A stretch of DNA of 54,706 bases, taken from the NCBI GenBank assembly GCA_949287395.1, contig CASEFZ010000100.1, positions 1 to 54,706 on the forward strand, read 5' to 3'. Positions 1 through 8,797 of this stretch are shown in pieces (position 1 is the stretch's first letter; each line of letters starts with the position of its first letter). The DNA comes from an uncultured Verrucomicrobiota bacterium (GTDB taxonomy: Bacteria > Verrucomicrobiota > Verrucomicrobiia > Opitutales > Intestinicryptomonadaceae). The notes under the pieces were generated by a model. The model had not been told where the DNA came from. It did no database searches and worked only from the letters and a program-made list of their open reading frames with translations. A program made the position numbers and the translations under genes.

Positions 1-1
1 T

Positions 2-1023
2 GAAGATGTTCATTTTTACAACAACTTCGCTTCTCAACTGACGTTGAAAAATTCTGAAACCCGCATTACCCTAACAGAAGCAAGCAAGATTGGCGCAGGA
101 GCTTCAATGACCGTTGATGGGGGAAATTTTACAGTAGTGGACAACGCATCTTACAAACAGTTTGCCGTTACTCAGGGCTCTTCGCTAACTTTTAAAAATG
201 CCTATGTTGATCTTTCAGGTGCGGAACTTTCCACGTTAACCGACAGCACATACTCGAATCGCTTCGCTAGCATAAATATTGAGAATAGCTCTTTTAAATC
301 CGGATACGTCGATTTATACGGCTATGAATCTTCAGGTGCCTTCCCGTCCTCAATATCACGAAGGGTTCAAATGTTACAATATCGCTCGTAAAGATTTACG
401 AAGGGTGCGATTGGAGCACCAGCGAATGATACGCCATCCGATATATGCGCGGCGGAACTATAAATGTTTCGGGGGAGAACACTATTTTAAATTTGGTTTC
501 ATCACTCATTCAAGTTAAGCCGATAGACACGCAAGTATATATCTCTGTAATTGCAATTTCTGATGGTACAAACGCGAATATTTCAGATGTTGTGAACGTA
601 TCGTCGGTGGATATTGACAACGGGAACATTAAGGCGGACAGTATTTTAGTTGGGGCTGGTAGATCCCTCAAAGCTACTGGCAATTCGACGATAACCGCCG
701 ACTCCCTCATTGTAAGTGACGGCTCAAGCGTATCGATTGCGCTTGAGAGTGTTTTGCGAGCGGAAATATTGGAAGTTTTTATTGCCAATCTAAAGATCGG
801 CATGAGTTACGGTATCAGCAACATATTTGGCGAAAATTTTGATGACATTCTCCTGGCCGTAGACGGCAATGTGCTAATGGGAGATTTTAACGGGGATTAT
901 TTTTATGCGACGGTTGCCGGCAGTATTATCACGGCTTGCGCGGCCGTCCCTGAACCCGTGGCTTGCGCGGCGATATTTGGGGCACTTGCGCTGTTTTATA
1001 TGCTTCGGAAAAAGAGGGCGTAG
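2..1023 (+). pseudogene. Broken PEP-CTERM surface protein (3' part)
   Basis: The 5' end lies outside the window. Frame 2 is open from the first bases and encodes Thr/Ser/Asn-rich beta-repeat sequence typical of secreted autotransporter-like or PEP-CTERM proteins. Around 331-350 the sensible reading passes to frame 1 (residues KGSNVTISLVKIYEG follow), a TGA interrupts at 427-429, and frame 1 resumes to a stop at 1023. The C-terminus carries a PEP-CTERM sorting signal: VPEP, a hydrophobic helix and a final RKKRA, which exosortase would recognise. At least one frameshift plus one nonsense codon are therefore needed to explain it. Decay is the simplest reading, but a sequencing or assembly error in a repetitive gene cannot be excluded. 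Confidence 0.7.
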
Positions 1024-1052
1024 CCGAAGTCGTTAAACTAAAAATCTTTTAA

Positions 1053-1082
1053 CGGTCTCCAATTTTAGGAGGCTGTTTTTTT
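1053..1082 (+). terminator. Rho-independent terminator after PEP-CTERM gene
   Basis: An 8-bp stem (1053-1060 with 1068-1075, including G-T pairs) and a 7-base A/T loop are followed by seven T residues. It lies 30 bases after the stop of the broken PEP-CTERM gene. Confidence 0.7.
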
Positions 1083-1516
1083 AGGAACTTTTTACTGCAA
1101 AAATCTTCGCTAATTTACTCTAAAATTTTGTTTAAGGCCCTTGTATTGAAACCTGCATGGACAGGATTCGTACTTTCAGCAACAAAAAAGACATACCTCT
1201 CTGTAGGCAGCGTTATGTACAAAAAATGGCCAAGCTGAACATAAAAGTTTGTTCAAACAAAGTAAATGACAGGCCACTAAGTTGCCTAATTTAAACGGAA
1301 AATAACAGAGCTGTTCGCGCGCGGACTTTGTAACTTACAAGAAAACCTCCTTGGGAATCACGACAAGTTATTGTAAGTTCATTCACATGTAAGTAAAAAA
1401 ATTGGGATAACCCAATATTTTGTGTTGTGCGCTGCAGTAGAGACCGGGCACATTAAAGGATGAGCCTATCGAAATATTTGGCACAATTCATTAGCATCGT
1501 TCAAATAATATCTACA
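1083..1516. other. Non-coding gap
   Basis: AT-rich sequence between a rightward gene end and a leftward gene end. I see no credible ORF, RNA or repeat here. Confidence 0.5.
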
Positions 1517-4500
1517 TTACTCTGACCTTTCCTTCGCTGGCGCAAACCCGAACAGCCTAAAAGCCGCAGGAGTGACTATAACACTCAATATAGTGGAAGA
1601 AACCAACCCTCCAACTATCATTACGGAAACCGGGTATAGCAATTCTTTCCCAGGGCTTTCAGGGTTGAACATAAGAGGAATCAGCGCAAATGCCGCCGTC
1701 AAAGCCGTCATCAGAATGGGGTTTATTCTTTCGACAGTTCCACGCTCTATCATTTTGCCGTCGAAATTCTCGCCTTCAAACTCCATGAGGTGGATGTAAT
1801 GCGATATCATCATTATGGTATTGCGCGCCGCTATTCCGGAAAGGGCAATCATTCCTATTAGAGAAGCAACGGACATCGTTCCAATGAAATACCATGTTGC
1901 AAAAATCCCCCCTGCAAAAGCCGTCGGGATGCCCAACATAATTTGCAGCACCAAAGCTGCACTTCCAAAATGGGTGTACAAAATTGCAAATATTGCCAGC
2001 ATGGCAAAGCCGAACAAAAGGCCGATGCGCCTCCCAGCGTCTATGCGGTTTTGGAACTGCCCCTCAATGTTGGCATAATACCCCTGAGGCAAATCCAAAG
2101 TGGAATTTATTATATTTCTTATTTCTTCGGCAAGACGGACGGAATCCCCGTCTCCAGTGTTTAATCCCACTACAATTCTCCGCTTGAGCCCTTCCCTGTT
2201 TATGTGGTTGGCGCCGGCAGAATTCTCAACGCTGGCAAAAGAAGATAGGGGATATTTCTCGCCGGATATATTCTCTATTAAAATGCCCTCCACATTTTCT
2301 TTGGCGGAAATAAAATCCTCTTCCATTCTCAAAAAGACATCAAACAAGGCGTCGGCGTCGGCCACTTGCGAGAGCACTTTTCCGCCAAGCACCGTTTGCA
2401 GGATATCGTTAATTTCCCCCACGCGCACGCCGTAAAGCCTGGCTTTTTCCCTGTCAACTTTGATTTTCAGCTGGGAGGTTTGGGCCTGTTTTTCCACATT
2501 GACATCCCTTGCGCCTTTAAGCCGCGATATTTTATCGGCAAGTTCAGAGGCTTTCTGCCTTAAAATTTCAAGGTCTTCCCCAAATATCTTTACGGCAATC
2601 TGCGACTGTGTTCCGCTCAACATATAATCTATGCGGTGCGCCATCGGCTGCCCTATGGAGTAGGTAATCCCGGCAATGCGGTCCAGCCTGGAACGCAACC
2701 AGCTGATTATTTGCGACTGCGTATGTTTCGACGTGTCAAATTCCAGGTTGAATTTAACTATATTTACCGGCTCGGCATGGTCGTCTTTTTCCGCGCGGCC
2801 TATTTTCATGCCCGCACTTTTTATGTCGGGATTTTCAGAAAGTATTTTTTGGACTATCGCGCCCATTTCTCTTGAGCGGTCTATTGAGCTGTCCGGGGAA
2901 AGCTGCAATATCAGCAGCGAGCTGCCTTCGTTCAACGCGGGAATAAAATCTCTGCCCATAATCGGGAAAAATGCAAACGCCGCCGCCGAAATAAATGCCG
3001 CCATCGAAAGCGCCGCATGCGGATATTTAATTGAGGGCCTTATTGCAAGTTTTGCTATAAGCCATTTCAATATGCGCGAAATTACAGGTTCACCGCGAGA
3101 CTTCCCTACCCTGCCCAATAAAAGCGAGCACAATGCAGGCACAACCGTCAAAGCCACAAAAAACGATGCCGCCATTGAGACTATCACCGCCTCTGAAAGC
3201 GGTCTAAACATTTTGCCCTCTATGCCTCCCAAGCCGAAAGTGGGAATGAAAACTATCATTATCAACGCCGTTGCATAGAAAATTGACGCGCGTATTTCAA
3301 CGCACGCGTCTAAAATCACTTTCAAATGCCCCCTCTTTCCCGGCAACCTGGCATTTTCGCGTAACCTCCTATACACATTCTCAACATCAACTATTGCGTC
3401 GTCCACAAGCATCCCTATGGCCACCGCAAGCCCCCCGAGAGTCATGGTATTTATTGAAGACCCCGTCAGCCTGAAGTAAATAAGCGCGATGGCCAAAGAC
3501 AAAGGTATTGCGGTAATGGTAATCAGCGTTGTGCGGACATTGAATAAAAATAAAAAAAGTATAATGAAAACCATAATGGCGCCGTCCACTATGGCGTCTT
3601 CAACGTTGGCAATGGCGCTCTTTATAAAATTGTCCTGACGGTAAATTACGGAAAGCTCGGTATGTTCGGGAAGGCTGTTTTGTATTTCGGAAATTGCGGC
3701 CTCTAAATTTCTTGTCAATCTCAGTGTGTCGGTGGCAGGCTGCTTGGAAACGGTTATGACAATCCCGGGTTTACCGTCTATGGCAGCGTCGCCGCGCAGC
3801 TGGGCCTTGTCAATCCTGACCCGCGCAACGTCCCCAACAAGAATATTGCCGTTTGGATTCGGCTTTACAACCGAGTTCGCTATATCCTCAACCGAAGTGC
3901 TGCGCCCAACATTGCGAACGCTCACCTCAACCCCGTCGCGGTTCACTATACCGCCGCCGGTATTTGATTGCGCATTGGACACCGCCTTTTCAAGGTCTCC
4001 CAAAGATATTCCAAGCGCCGCCATTTTGGCAGTGTCTGGAATAACCCTATACTGCTTCAGCCCACCGCCTGTGGAAAGCACCTGGGAAACCCCGGGAATG
4101 TTTGAAAGCCTGCGCGCAACTGTGTAATCGGCCATTGTGCGCAAATCTATGGGAGTTATATTTGGATTTTCGGTGGATAAACCCAATATCATGATTTCTC
4201 CCATCACCGACGATATTGGGGCTATTAATGGCTGTACCCCGGGCGGGAGGGCTGAGGCGGCAGATTGAATCCTTTCCTGGATTAGCTGGCGCACCTTGTA
4301 CGGGTCGGTATTCCAATCGAATTCCAAATTTATCAGGCAAAGCGATGGCGTATTTGCCGAACGCACCCGAGTGACGCCGTTAAGCCCGCTCAGTGCTGTC
4401 TCAAGCGGAATGCTAACCAGCGTTTCTATTTCCTCCGGCGCCATTCCCGGAACCTCCGTCACTATTGTGGCTATTGTTTTATCCAAATCAGGCAGAATAT

Positions 4501-4615
4501 CCACCGGCAAGGTTCGCGAACAGTAGATTCCGTAGCACGCCACAATGAGCGCCGTCACAAGAACCAAAAACCTGTTCTCAAGAGAGTATCTGATTATTGC
4601 AGAAAATATCTTCAT
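1517..4615 (-). CDS. Heavy-metal efflux RND transporter (CusA/CzcA-like)
   Basis: Inner-membrane proton-driven pump of 1032 residues, the usual RND length. The N-terminus (first helix after SLENRFLVL) and the sequences following it match the HME-RND (CusA/CzcA/AcrB superfamily) pattern. The fourth helix holds the acidic relay in GMLVDDAIVDVEN, and two sets of helices flank two large periplasmic loops. It is the last gene of a leftward operon, starting 3 bases after the adaptor stop at 4619, so translation is probably coupled. With the adaptor and the TolC-like protein it would form a tripartite envelope pump. Heavy-metal rather than drug export is inferred from sequence resemblance and the His/Cys-rich partners. 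The metal (Cu, Ag, Zn, Co or Cd) cannot be told from the sequence. Confidence 0.9.
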   Translation of the reverse strand: MKIFSAIIRYSLENRFLVLVTALIVACYGIYCSRTLPVDILPDLDKTIATIVTEVPGMAPEEIETLVSIPLETALSGLNGVTRVRSANTPSLCLINLEFDWNTDPYKVRQLIQERIQSAASALPPGVQPLIAPISSVMGEIMILGLSTENPNITPIDLRTMADYTVARRLSNIPGVSQVLSTGGGLKQYRVIPDTAKMAALGISLGDLEKAVSNAQSNTGGGIVNRDGVEVSVRNVGRSTSVEDIANSVVKPNPNGNILVGDVARVRIDKAQLRGDAAIDGKPGIVITVSKQPATDTLRLTRNLEAAISEIQNSLPEHTELSVIYRQDNFIKSAIANVEDAIVDGAIMVFIILFLFLFNVRTTLITITAIPLSLAIALIYFRLTGSSINTMTLGGLAVAIGMLVDDAIVDVENVYRRLRENARLPGKRGHLKVILDACVEIRASIFYATALIMIVFIPTFGLGGIEGKMFRPLSEAVIVSMAASFFVALTVVPALCSLLLGRVGKSRGEPVISRILKWLIAKLAIRPSIKYPHAALSMAAFISAAAFAFFPIMGRDFIPALNEGSSLLILQLSPDSSIDRSREMGAIVQKILSENPDIKSAGMKIGRAEKDDHAEPVNIVKFNLEFDTSKHTQSQIISWLRSRLDRIAGITYSIGQPMAHRIDYMLSGTQSQIAVKIFGEDLEILRQKASELADKISRLKGARDVNVEKQAQTSQLKIKVDREKARLYGVRVGEINDILQTVLGGKVLSQVADADALFDVFLRMEEDFISAKENVEGILIENISGEKYPLSSFASVENSAGANHINREGLKRRIVVGLNTGDGDSVRLAEEIRNIINSTLDLPQGYYANIEGQFQNRIDAGRRIGLLFGFAMLAIFAILYTHFGSAALVLQIMLGIPTAFAGGIFATWYFIGTMSVASLIGMIALSGIAARNTIMMISHYIHLMEFEGENFDGKMIERGTVERINPILMTALTAAFALIPLMFNPESPGKELLYPVSVMIVGGLVSSTILSVIVTPAAFRLFGFAPAKERSE

Positions 4616-4618
4616 AAA

Positions 4619-5908
4619 TTATTCTCTCCCCGAGCGCGCAAAGGCCGCCGCAAAAATAACGTTTAGCAAAATGGAAACTCCCAGCAGCGCCCAAAGGAAA
4701 TATTTAAAATATCCCGACCGGCCAAGCTTTTCCAGAATGGACAAATCTCCATTCCCGATACTCACAGCTGCGCCTGATGCCGCACCATCACCTACCGCCC
4801 CCACAACAGAAGGGGAAGAGTGTTCCAATTCACTGTGGACATGTTCGGGATGTTCTGCCACACCGCCCTCCGCCAAATGCTCTGTTGCCATATGCTCGTC
4901 ATGACTGTGCGGCGCTGGCACATTCTTTCCCGCGGGCGCATGATTGTCCGCATGGGCGTCCATATCGGCCGCAGGCATAAATTGAAGTTGGTAAACTCCG
5001 CTTATCGCCACTTTCTCTCCGGCCTTCAAGCCGTGCAAGATTTCCGCGTTCAGATCATCGGTTCTTCCTACTACAACCTGGCGCCTCTCATAAATTTTGT
5101 CTTCGGGACACTTTTCCACATAGACAAATTTTCTCGCATTGCCTCCCGTAAGCGCGCTCTTTGGCACGGAAACGGCCGCTTTCCCAGAATTTGTGGAAAT
5201 GTAAAAAATTCCGCGCATTCCGTTCCTAATCGCGCGCGACGGATTCTCAACTTCAAAGTAAACCGGCAATGTATTTGTGGGCGCGGAAATGCTTGCCCCA
5301 AATTTTACGAGCTTTGCCGAGAATATTTTATCGGGATATGCCTCAAGCTTTACGCGCGCAGGCATCCCCAATTTCAACTTCCCCACATAGCTTTCAAACA
5401 CATTGGCCACCGCATAAAACTTTGAGGTGTCGGCTATGCGCGCTATTTCGGCGTTCGGCTCGACGGGGCTTCCCCTAAAAATATTTAGAGCCTCCACTAT
5501 GCCGCTCTTGGGAGCCTTAACGAGCACCGACGGCGGAGGATTGCCCGGCAACAGGCTTTCTATTTTACAGATGGGATCTCCCTCCTTTACTGAGGCATCC
5601 GGGCTTACGTAAAGTTTGCAGACTCTCCCTGCTATGCGCGTTGAAACCACGGCAACATTCTCTGGAATGTTTTCAATTTTTCCTACGGCCGTCACAAGGC
5701 TCTCAATTTTTTTTGCTTCGGCGGCGGCTGTCTTTAGGTTGATGGATTCCGACGATAAACCGTCCACGCAGACAAAATTTGAACCGCCCTGCTGAATGGA
5801 CGCATCCGGAGCGTCTCCGTGGTTGCAATTTTCGTGCTGCGCGAACGCACACGGCGAATGGGCCGCGCCAAATATTAACATCACATAAAAAAACATCCTA
5901 CTTTTCAT
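4619..5908 (-). CDS. RND efflux periplasmic adaptor with His-rich tail and C-terminal membrane helix
   Basis: Membrane-fusion (HlyD/CusB-type) protein of 429 residues. It has a signal peptide, a split lipoyl/barrel-sandwich region (VSTRIAGRVCKLYVSP and VKAPKSGIVEALNIFRG), a beta-barrel region and a membrane-proximal domain ending near KVAISGVYQL. Unusually, about 110 further residues follow. They hold a stretch with ten histidines in about 52 residues, then a hydrophobic helix (YFLWALLGVSILLNVIFAA) close to the C-terminus. The tail may bind metal and tether the adaptor to the inner membrane. The gene overlaps the TolC-like gene by 11 bases and is followed 3 bases later by the pump. The family is clear; the role of the tail is inferred. 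Confidence 0.88.
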   Translation of the reverse strand: MKSRMFFYVMLIFGAAHSPCAFAQHENCNHGDAPDASIQQGGSNFVCVDGLSSESINLKTAAAEAKKIESLVTAVGKIENIPENVAVVSTRIAGRVCKLYVSPDASVKEGDPICKIESLLPGNPPPSVLVKAPKSGIVEALNIFRGSPVEPNAEIARIADTSKFYAVANVFESYVGKLKLGMPARVKLEAYPDKIFSAKLVKFGASISAPTNTLPVYFEVENPSRAIRNGMRGIFYISTNSGKAAVSVPKSALTGGNARKFVYVEKCPEDKIYERRQVVVGRTDDLNAEILHGLKAGEKVAISGVYQLQFMPAADMDAHADNHAPAGKNVPAPHSHDEHMATEHLAEGGVAEHPEHVHSELEHSSPSVVGAVGDGAASGAAVSIGNGDLSILEKLGRSGYFKYFLWALLGVSILLNVIFAAAFARSGRE

Positions 5909-7157
5909 TATTTTCCTCCAATGCCAATGCGTATTTTAATGCCACCGAGTTTCTCGCCTGCTCTGCGACAAGCGAAACCCCCATCAACTTAACTTGCAAA
6001 TGCGTCTGCCAAGCCCCAAAGACCTCTGCTATTCCCGCCTGGGCGTGAAATCTTGCGCTTAAATACTCGCCGTAAAGATCGCCCGAGACAGACTCAAGGT
6101 CAGCCTTGTGCTTTTTTAAAATTTCTGCATATTTTTGCGCGCGCATCCTGTATACCGAAATTTCCGACATAATCTGATTCTCCTTTGCCTCCGCGCGCGC
6201 CTCCGCCTGCCTGCGCAAAGAAAGTTGCTCCTCTATACTGCCGTCGTAGGAATTAAATGGGAGTGGTATGGAAACGCTCAAGCCCATTACCTTTTCCCTG
6301 GCTTTTCCAACCGGCTCGTCCACCGATTCCGACGCCTCAAAAAACACGCCCACTTCTATGTCCTCAAACCTTCCTGCTTTAAGGAGCGCTATTCTCGCAT
6401 TTGCGCTCTGCGCGGCTATGGAATATATCTGCCAATCGGGGCGCGCCTCCAATGTGCTTTGGGAAAACTTCCCCGACGGCGGCTTTATCTCGGCAAGCTT
6501 GTCCGAAAGCTCCACTTTCGCCTCTGGAGGCAACCCCAAAAGCGATTTTAGCCGAGCCTTTGCCGCCGAAGCCTCCACTTCGTCGCGCATGATTTCAATT
6601 TCCAGCTTTGAGGATTCCCCCCCCGCGCGCTTGTATTCAAGCTCCGATATCTCGGCGCTCAATGCAGCCTGCCTAAGCTGCCTTTCAAATTCCTTGGCAG
6701 CCTTTAAGAGATCGCGCTTTGCTGAAACTATACTGTCTTTTTCAAGCGCGTCCAAATACGCCGTTTCCACCTGAAGCGCAAGGGTCCTGCGTGCCTCTTC
6801 ATATTCAAGGCTGGCAAGTTTTATATCTATGTTTCCAATTTCCCTTTCTTTGGACAATCTCCCGAACAAAGGAAATTTTTGCGATATGGACGCCTTTACG
6901 CTGTATTCGCCTTCGTTTGAAAAAAACGCGTCGTTGCCGTATTCCGAGCTTAAAACCGGATTGTCCAACCTTCCCGATTGAATCGACCGGCCGCGCGCCG
7001 CACTAATACCCTCTTTTACCGCCTTCAATTCCGGATTATTGCGCAACGCAAGCCCAACCGCCGCCTTTCTCGACAGGCTCTCTCCGGCATTTTTCTGTTC
7101 GCCCAACGCAACAAGGAATTGCAGGCAAATTACAATAACCGCTAAAAATTTATTCAT
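5898..7157 (-). CDS. TolC-family outer-membrane efflux channel
   Basis: Outer-membrane factor of 419 residues. A signal peptide is followed by the typical OEP start (AVGLALRNNPELKAVKEGI), long alpha-helical coiled stretches such as YEEARRTLALQVETAYLDAL, and a second similar repeat. It should supply the exit duct for the adaptor and pump encoded downstream, whose adaptor gene it overlaps by 11 bases. The length matches CusC/CzcC relatives. No lipobox is evident at the N-terminus. Confidence 0.87.
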   Translation of the reverse strand: MNKFLAVIVICLQFLVALGEQKNAGESLSRKAAVGLALRNNPELKAVKEGISAARGRSIQSGRLDNPVLSSEYGNDAFFSNEGEYSVKASISQKFPLFGRLSKEREIGNIDIKLASLEYEEARRTLALQVETAYLDALEKDSIVSAKRDLLKAAKEFERQLRQAALSAEISELEYKRAGGESSKLEIEIMRDEVEASAAKARLKSLLGLPPEAKVELSDKLAEIKPPSGKFSQSTLEARPDWQIYSIAAQSANARIALLKAGRFEDIEVGVFFEASESVDEPVGKAREKVMGLSVSIPLPFNSYDGSIEEQLSLRRQAEARAEAKENQIMSEISVYRMRAQKYAEILKKHKADLESVSGDLYGEYLSARFHAQAGIAEVFGAWQTHLQVKLMGVSLVAEQARNSVALKYALALEENNEK

Positions 7158-7222
7158 ACCGTTTATAATTTAAAAGTTGACTCCTTGGACGCGCCAAATG
7201 CGCCCGCAAGACATCAAACACT

Positions 7223-7633
7223 TCAAATTATAAGCGGAAGTTTCCCGCAAACCCGCAGATTGTCGGGCACACTCGCCGGCGCCACATCAATACAAACAAA
7301 ATTCCTTTTATCTAAAGGCTCGGATATTTCAAATTCCCACAATACTTGCGCAACCAACTGCGGCAAAGGCAGCTTAAGCCTCTCAGAACCCAATTTGTAC
7401 AAAGATCCGTCGCCTATGACCAAATCAACGCAGTCCGACGCATCAGAACACGATACTTTTTCCCCGGGGGCCTTTCCATGCTCAAAATTGTGCCCCGGCT
7501 GGCAACAGGCTGCCTTAATTGCGTCAACGTGAACAAGGTCATCATGTATGCAGACAACAAGAGTCCCAAGAACCCCCACTATGGAATTCAGGCAAAAGCT
7601 CATCGCAAGCAACACTGTCGCAAAAAAACGCAC
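7223..7633 (-). CDS. Small secreted Cys/His-rich protein leading the metal-efflux operon
   Basis: A 136-residue protein read from a GTG. An in-frame ATG at 7603 is an alternative start, and neither has a clear Shine-Dalgarno. A hydrophobic N-terminus is followed by a cluster of potential metal ligands: CIHDD, then H, CC, H, H, C, and C in SDASDCVDL. The second half looks like an ordinary beta-rich exported domain. It sits 65 bases upstream of the TolC-like gene in the same direction, so it probably belongs to the efflux operon. Periplasmic metal binding or sensing is inferred from composition and context. I recall small proteins of similar layout beside CusCBA-type operons in Verrucomicrobia and Lentisphaerae, but have no database support here. 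Confidence 0.65.
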   Translation of the reverse strand: MRFFATVLLAMSFCLNSIVGVLGTLVVCIHDDLVHVDAIKAACCQPGHNFEHGKAPGEKVSCSDASDCVDLVIGDGSLYKLGSERLKLPLPQLVAQVLWEFEISEPLDKRNFVCIDVAPASVPDNLRVCGKLPLII

Positions 7634-7696
7634 CGGTAGCAGAATTTAACAAAGTTTTATTTTATTCAAGCATTTTCATGCTATTAAAAGAATATC

Positions 7697-7714
7697 GGTT
7701 TAATTGGTTAAACC
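7697..7714. promoter_or_regulatory. Palindromic operator candidate upstream of efflux operon
   Basis: GGTTTAA-TTGG-TTAAACC is a perfect 7-bp inverted repeat. It lies 63 bases upstream of the first gene of the leftward efflux operon and about 150 bases upstream of the rightward hydrolase. The layout suits a dimeric repressor, but no regulator gene is adjacent. Confidence 0.4.
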
Positions 7715-7862
7715 AAAAATCCACTTTGCATTCTGAGACTTCAAATAACCACTCGCATTTGCGGCATATAAAAAACGCCGCCACTCCCCCAAGAAGGATT
7801 TTATTTACAGCGTAAAATAATTTGATAGATTGCCGCGGGTTGATAGTAATACTGTTGTTTCT

Positions 7863-8693
7863 ATGAAAAAATTGCTCTACATTTCCGCATTGTCGCTTAT
7901 TTTAGCCGCGTTTCCTCTCATTTCTTCGGGGAACGGCACCCCACAGAAAGACCTATCCTACACGTCATCACCCGATCCTTATAAAGCGGAGCGTTGCCGC
8001 CTCGATATATACCCGCCAAAAAACGTAAAAAATTACGATGTCTTTGTCTGGTTCCATGGGGGCGGAATTTCCGAAGGCAATAAAACCCTTTTCCCGAAAA
8101 GTTTTCCGGATGAAGGGATAGGGGTTGTTGCCGTAAATTACAGGCTATCACCAAAAATCAAAGCAAACGAGGCAATTCTGGACGCCGCCGAGGCCGTAGC
8201 GTGGGTCTTGGACAACATAGAAAAGTTCGGCGGCAATCCGGATAGGGTTTTTATAGGCGGACATTCCGCCGGCGCCTATCTTGCGGGAATGGTTGGGTTT
8301 AACCCGGCTTATCTTGAAAAGTTCGGCCACAAAAATACGGACATAGCCGGTATGTGCCTAATTAGCGGGCAAATGACAACCCACTTTCAGGTAAAAAAGG
8401 ACCTTGGATACAAGGGAGGGCAGTTTCTTCCCGTTATAGACAAGTATGCCATTTTAAACTTTGTGGAAAATGAGGTCGCGCCGCTATTGATAGTCACAGG
8501 GGAAGAACCGCTTGAATGGCCGTGTAGGGTGGCGGAAAACAGGCTGTTGCTGGCAAGCGTCAAAAAAATAGGCAAATGCCCCTTGGCGCGGATGTCGGAA
8601 CTTGGCGGCTATGGGCACAATTGCGCCCAGCCAAGCGCGGGGCTGATATCTAATTTTATAAAAGACGCTGATAAGCTGTATAAAAAGCCATAG
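7863..8693 (+). CDS. Secreted alpha/beta-hydrolase (esterase/lipase-like)
   Basis: A 276-residue protein when read from the ATG at 7863, which gives a clean signal peptide (MKKLLYISALSLILAAFPL). An in-frame ATG 33 bases upstream would bury it. Family marks are the oxyanion-hole motif HGGG, VAVNYRLSP, the nucleophile elbow GHSAG and a late His in GYGHN. The acid residue is probably one of the acidic pair in VTGEEPLEW, where relatives usually have Asp. This places it with hormone-sensitive-lipase/BD-FAE type esterases acting on acetylated sugars, small esters or similar substrates. The substrate is unknown. It stands alone between two leftward genes. Confidence 0.8.
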   Translation: MKKLLYISALSLILAAFPLISSGNGTPQKDLSYTSSPDPYKAERCRLDIYPPKNVKNYDVFVWFHGGGISEGNKTLFPKSFPDEGIGVVAVNYRLSPKIKANEAILDAAEAVAWVLDNIEKFGGNPDRVFIGGHSAGAYLAGMVGFNPAYLEKFGHKNTDIAGMCLISGQMTTHFQVKKDLGYKGGQFLPVIDKYAILNFVENEVAPLLIVTGEEPLEWPCRVAENRLLLASVKKIGKCPLARMSELGGYGHNCAQPSAGLISNFIKDADKLYKKP

Positions 8694-8797
8694 CAGCGCC
8701 GATCTAAACTAATTGGAATTCCACGCTTTTGTTCCCTACATAGCAACATCCATGACACGGAAAAAATCAGCCCTTAAATAGCCGCATTATTGCGTCG

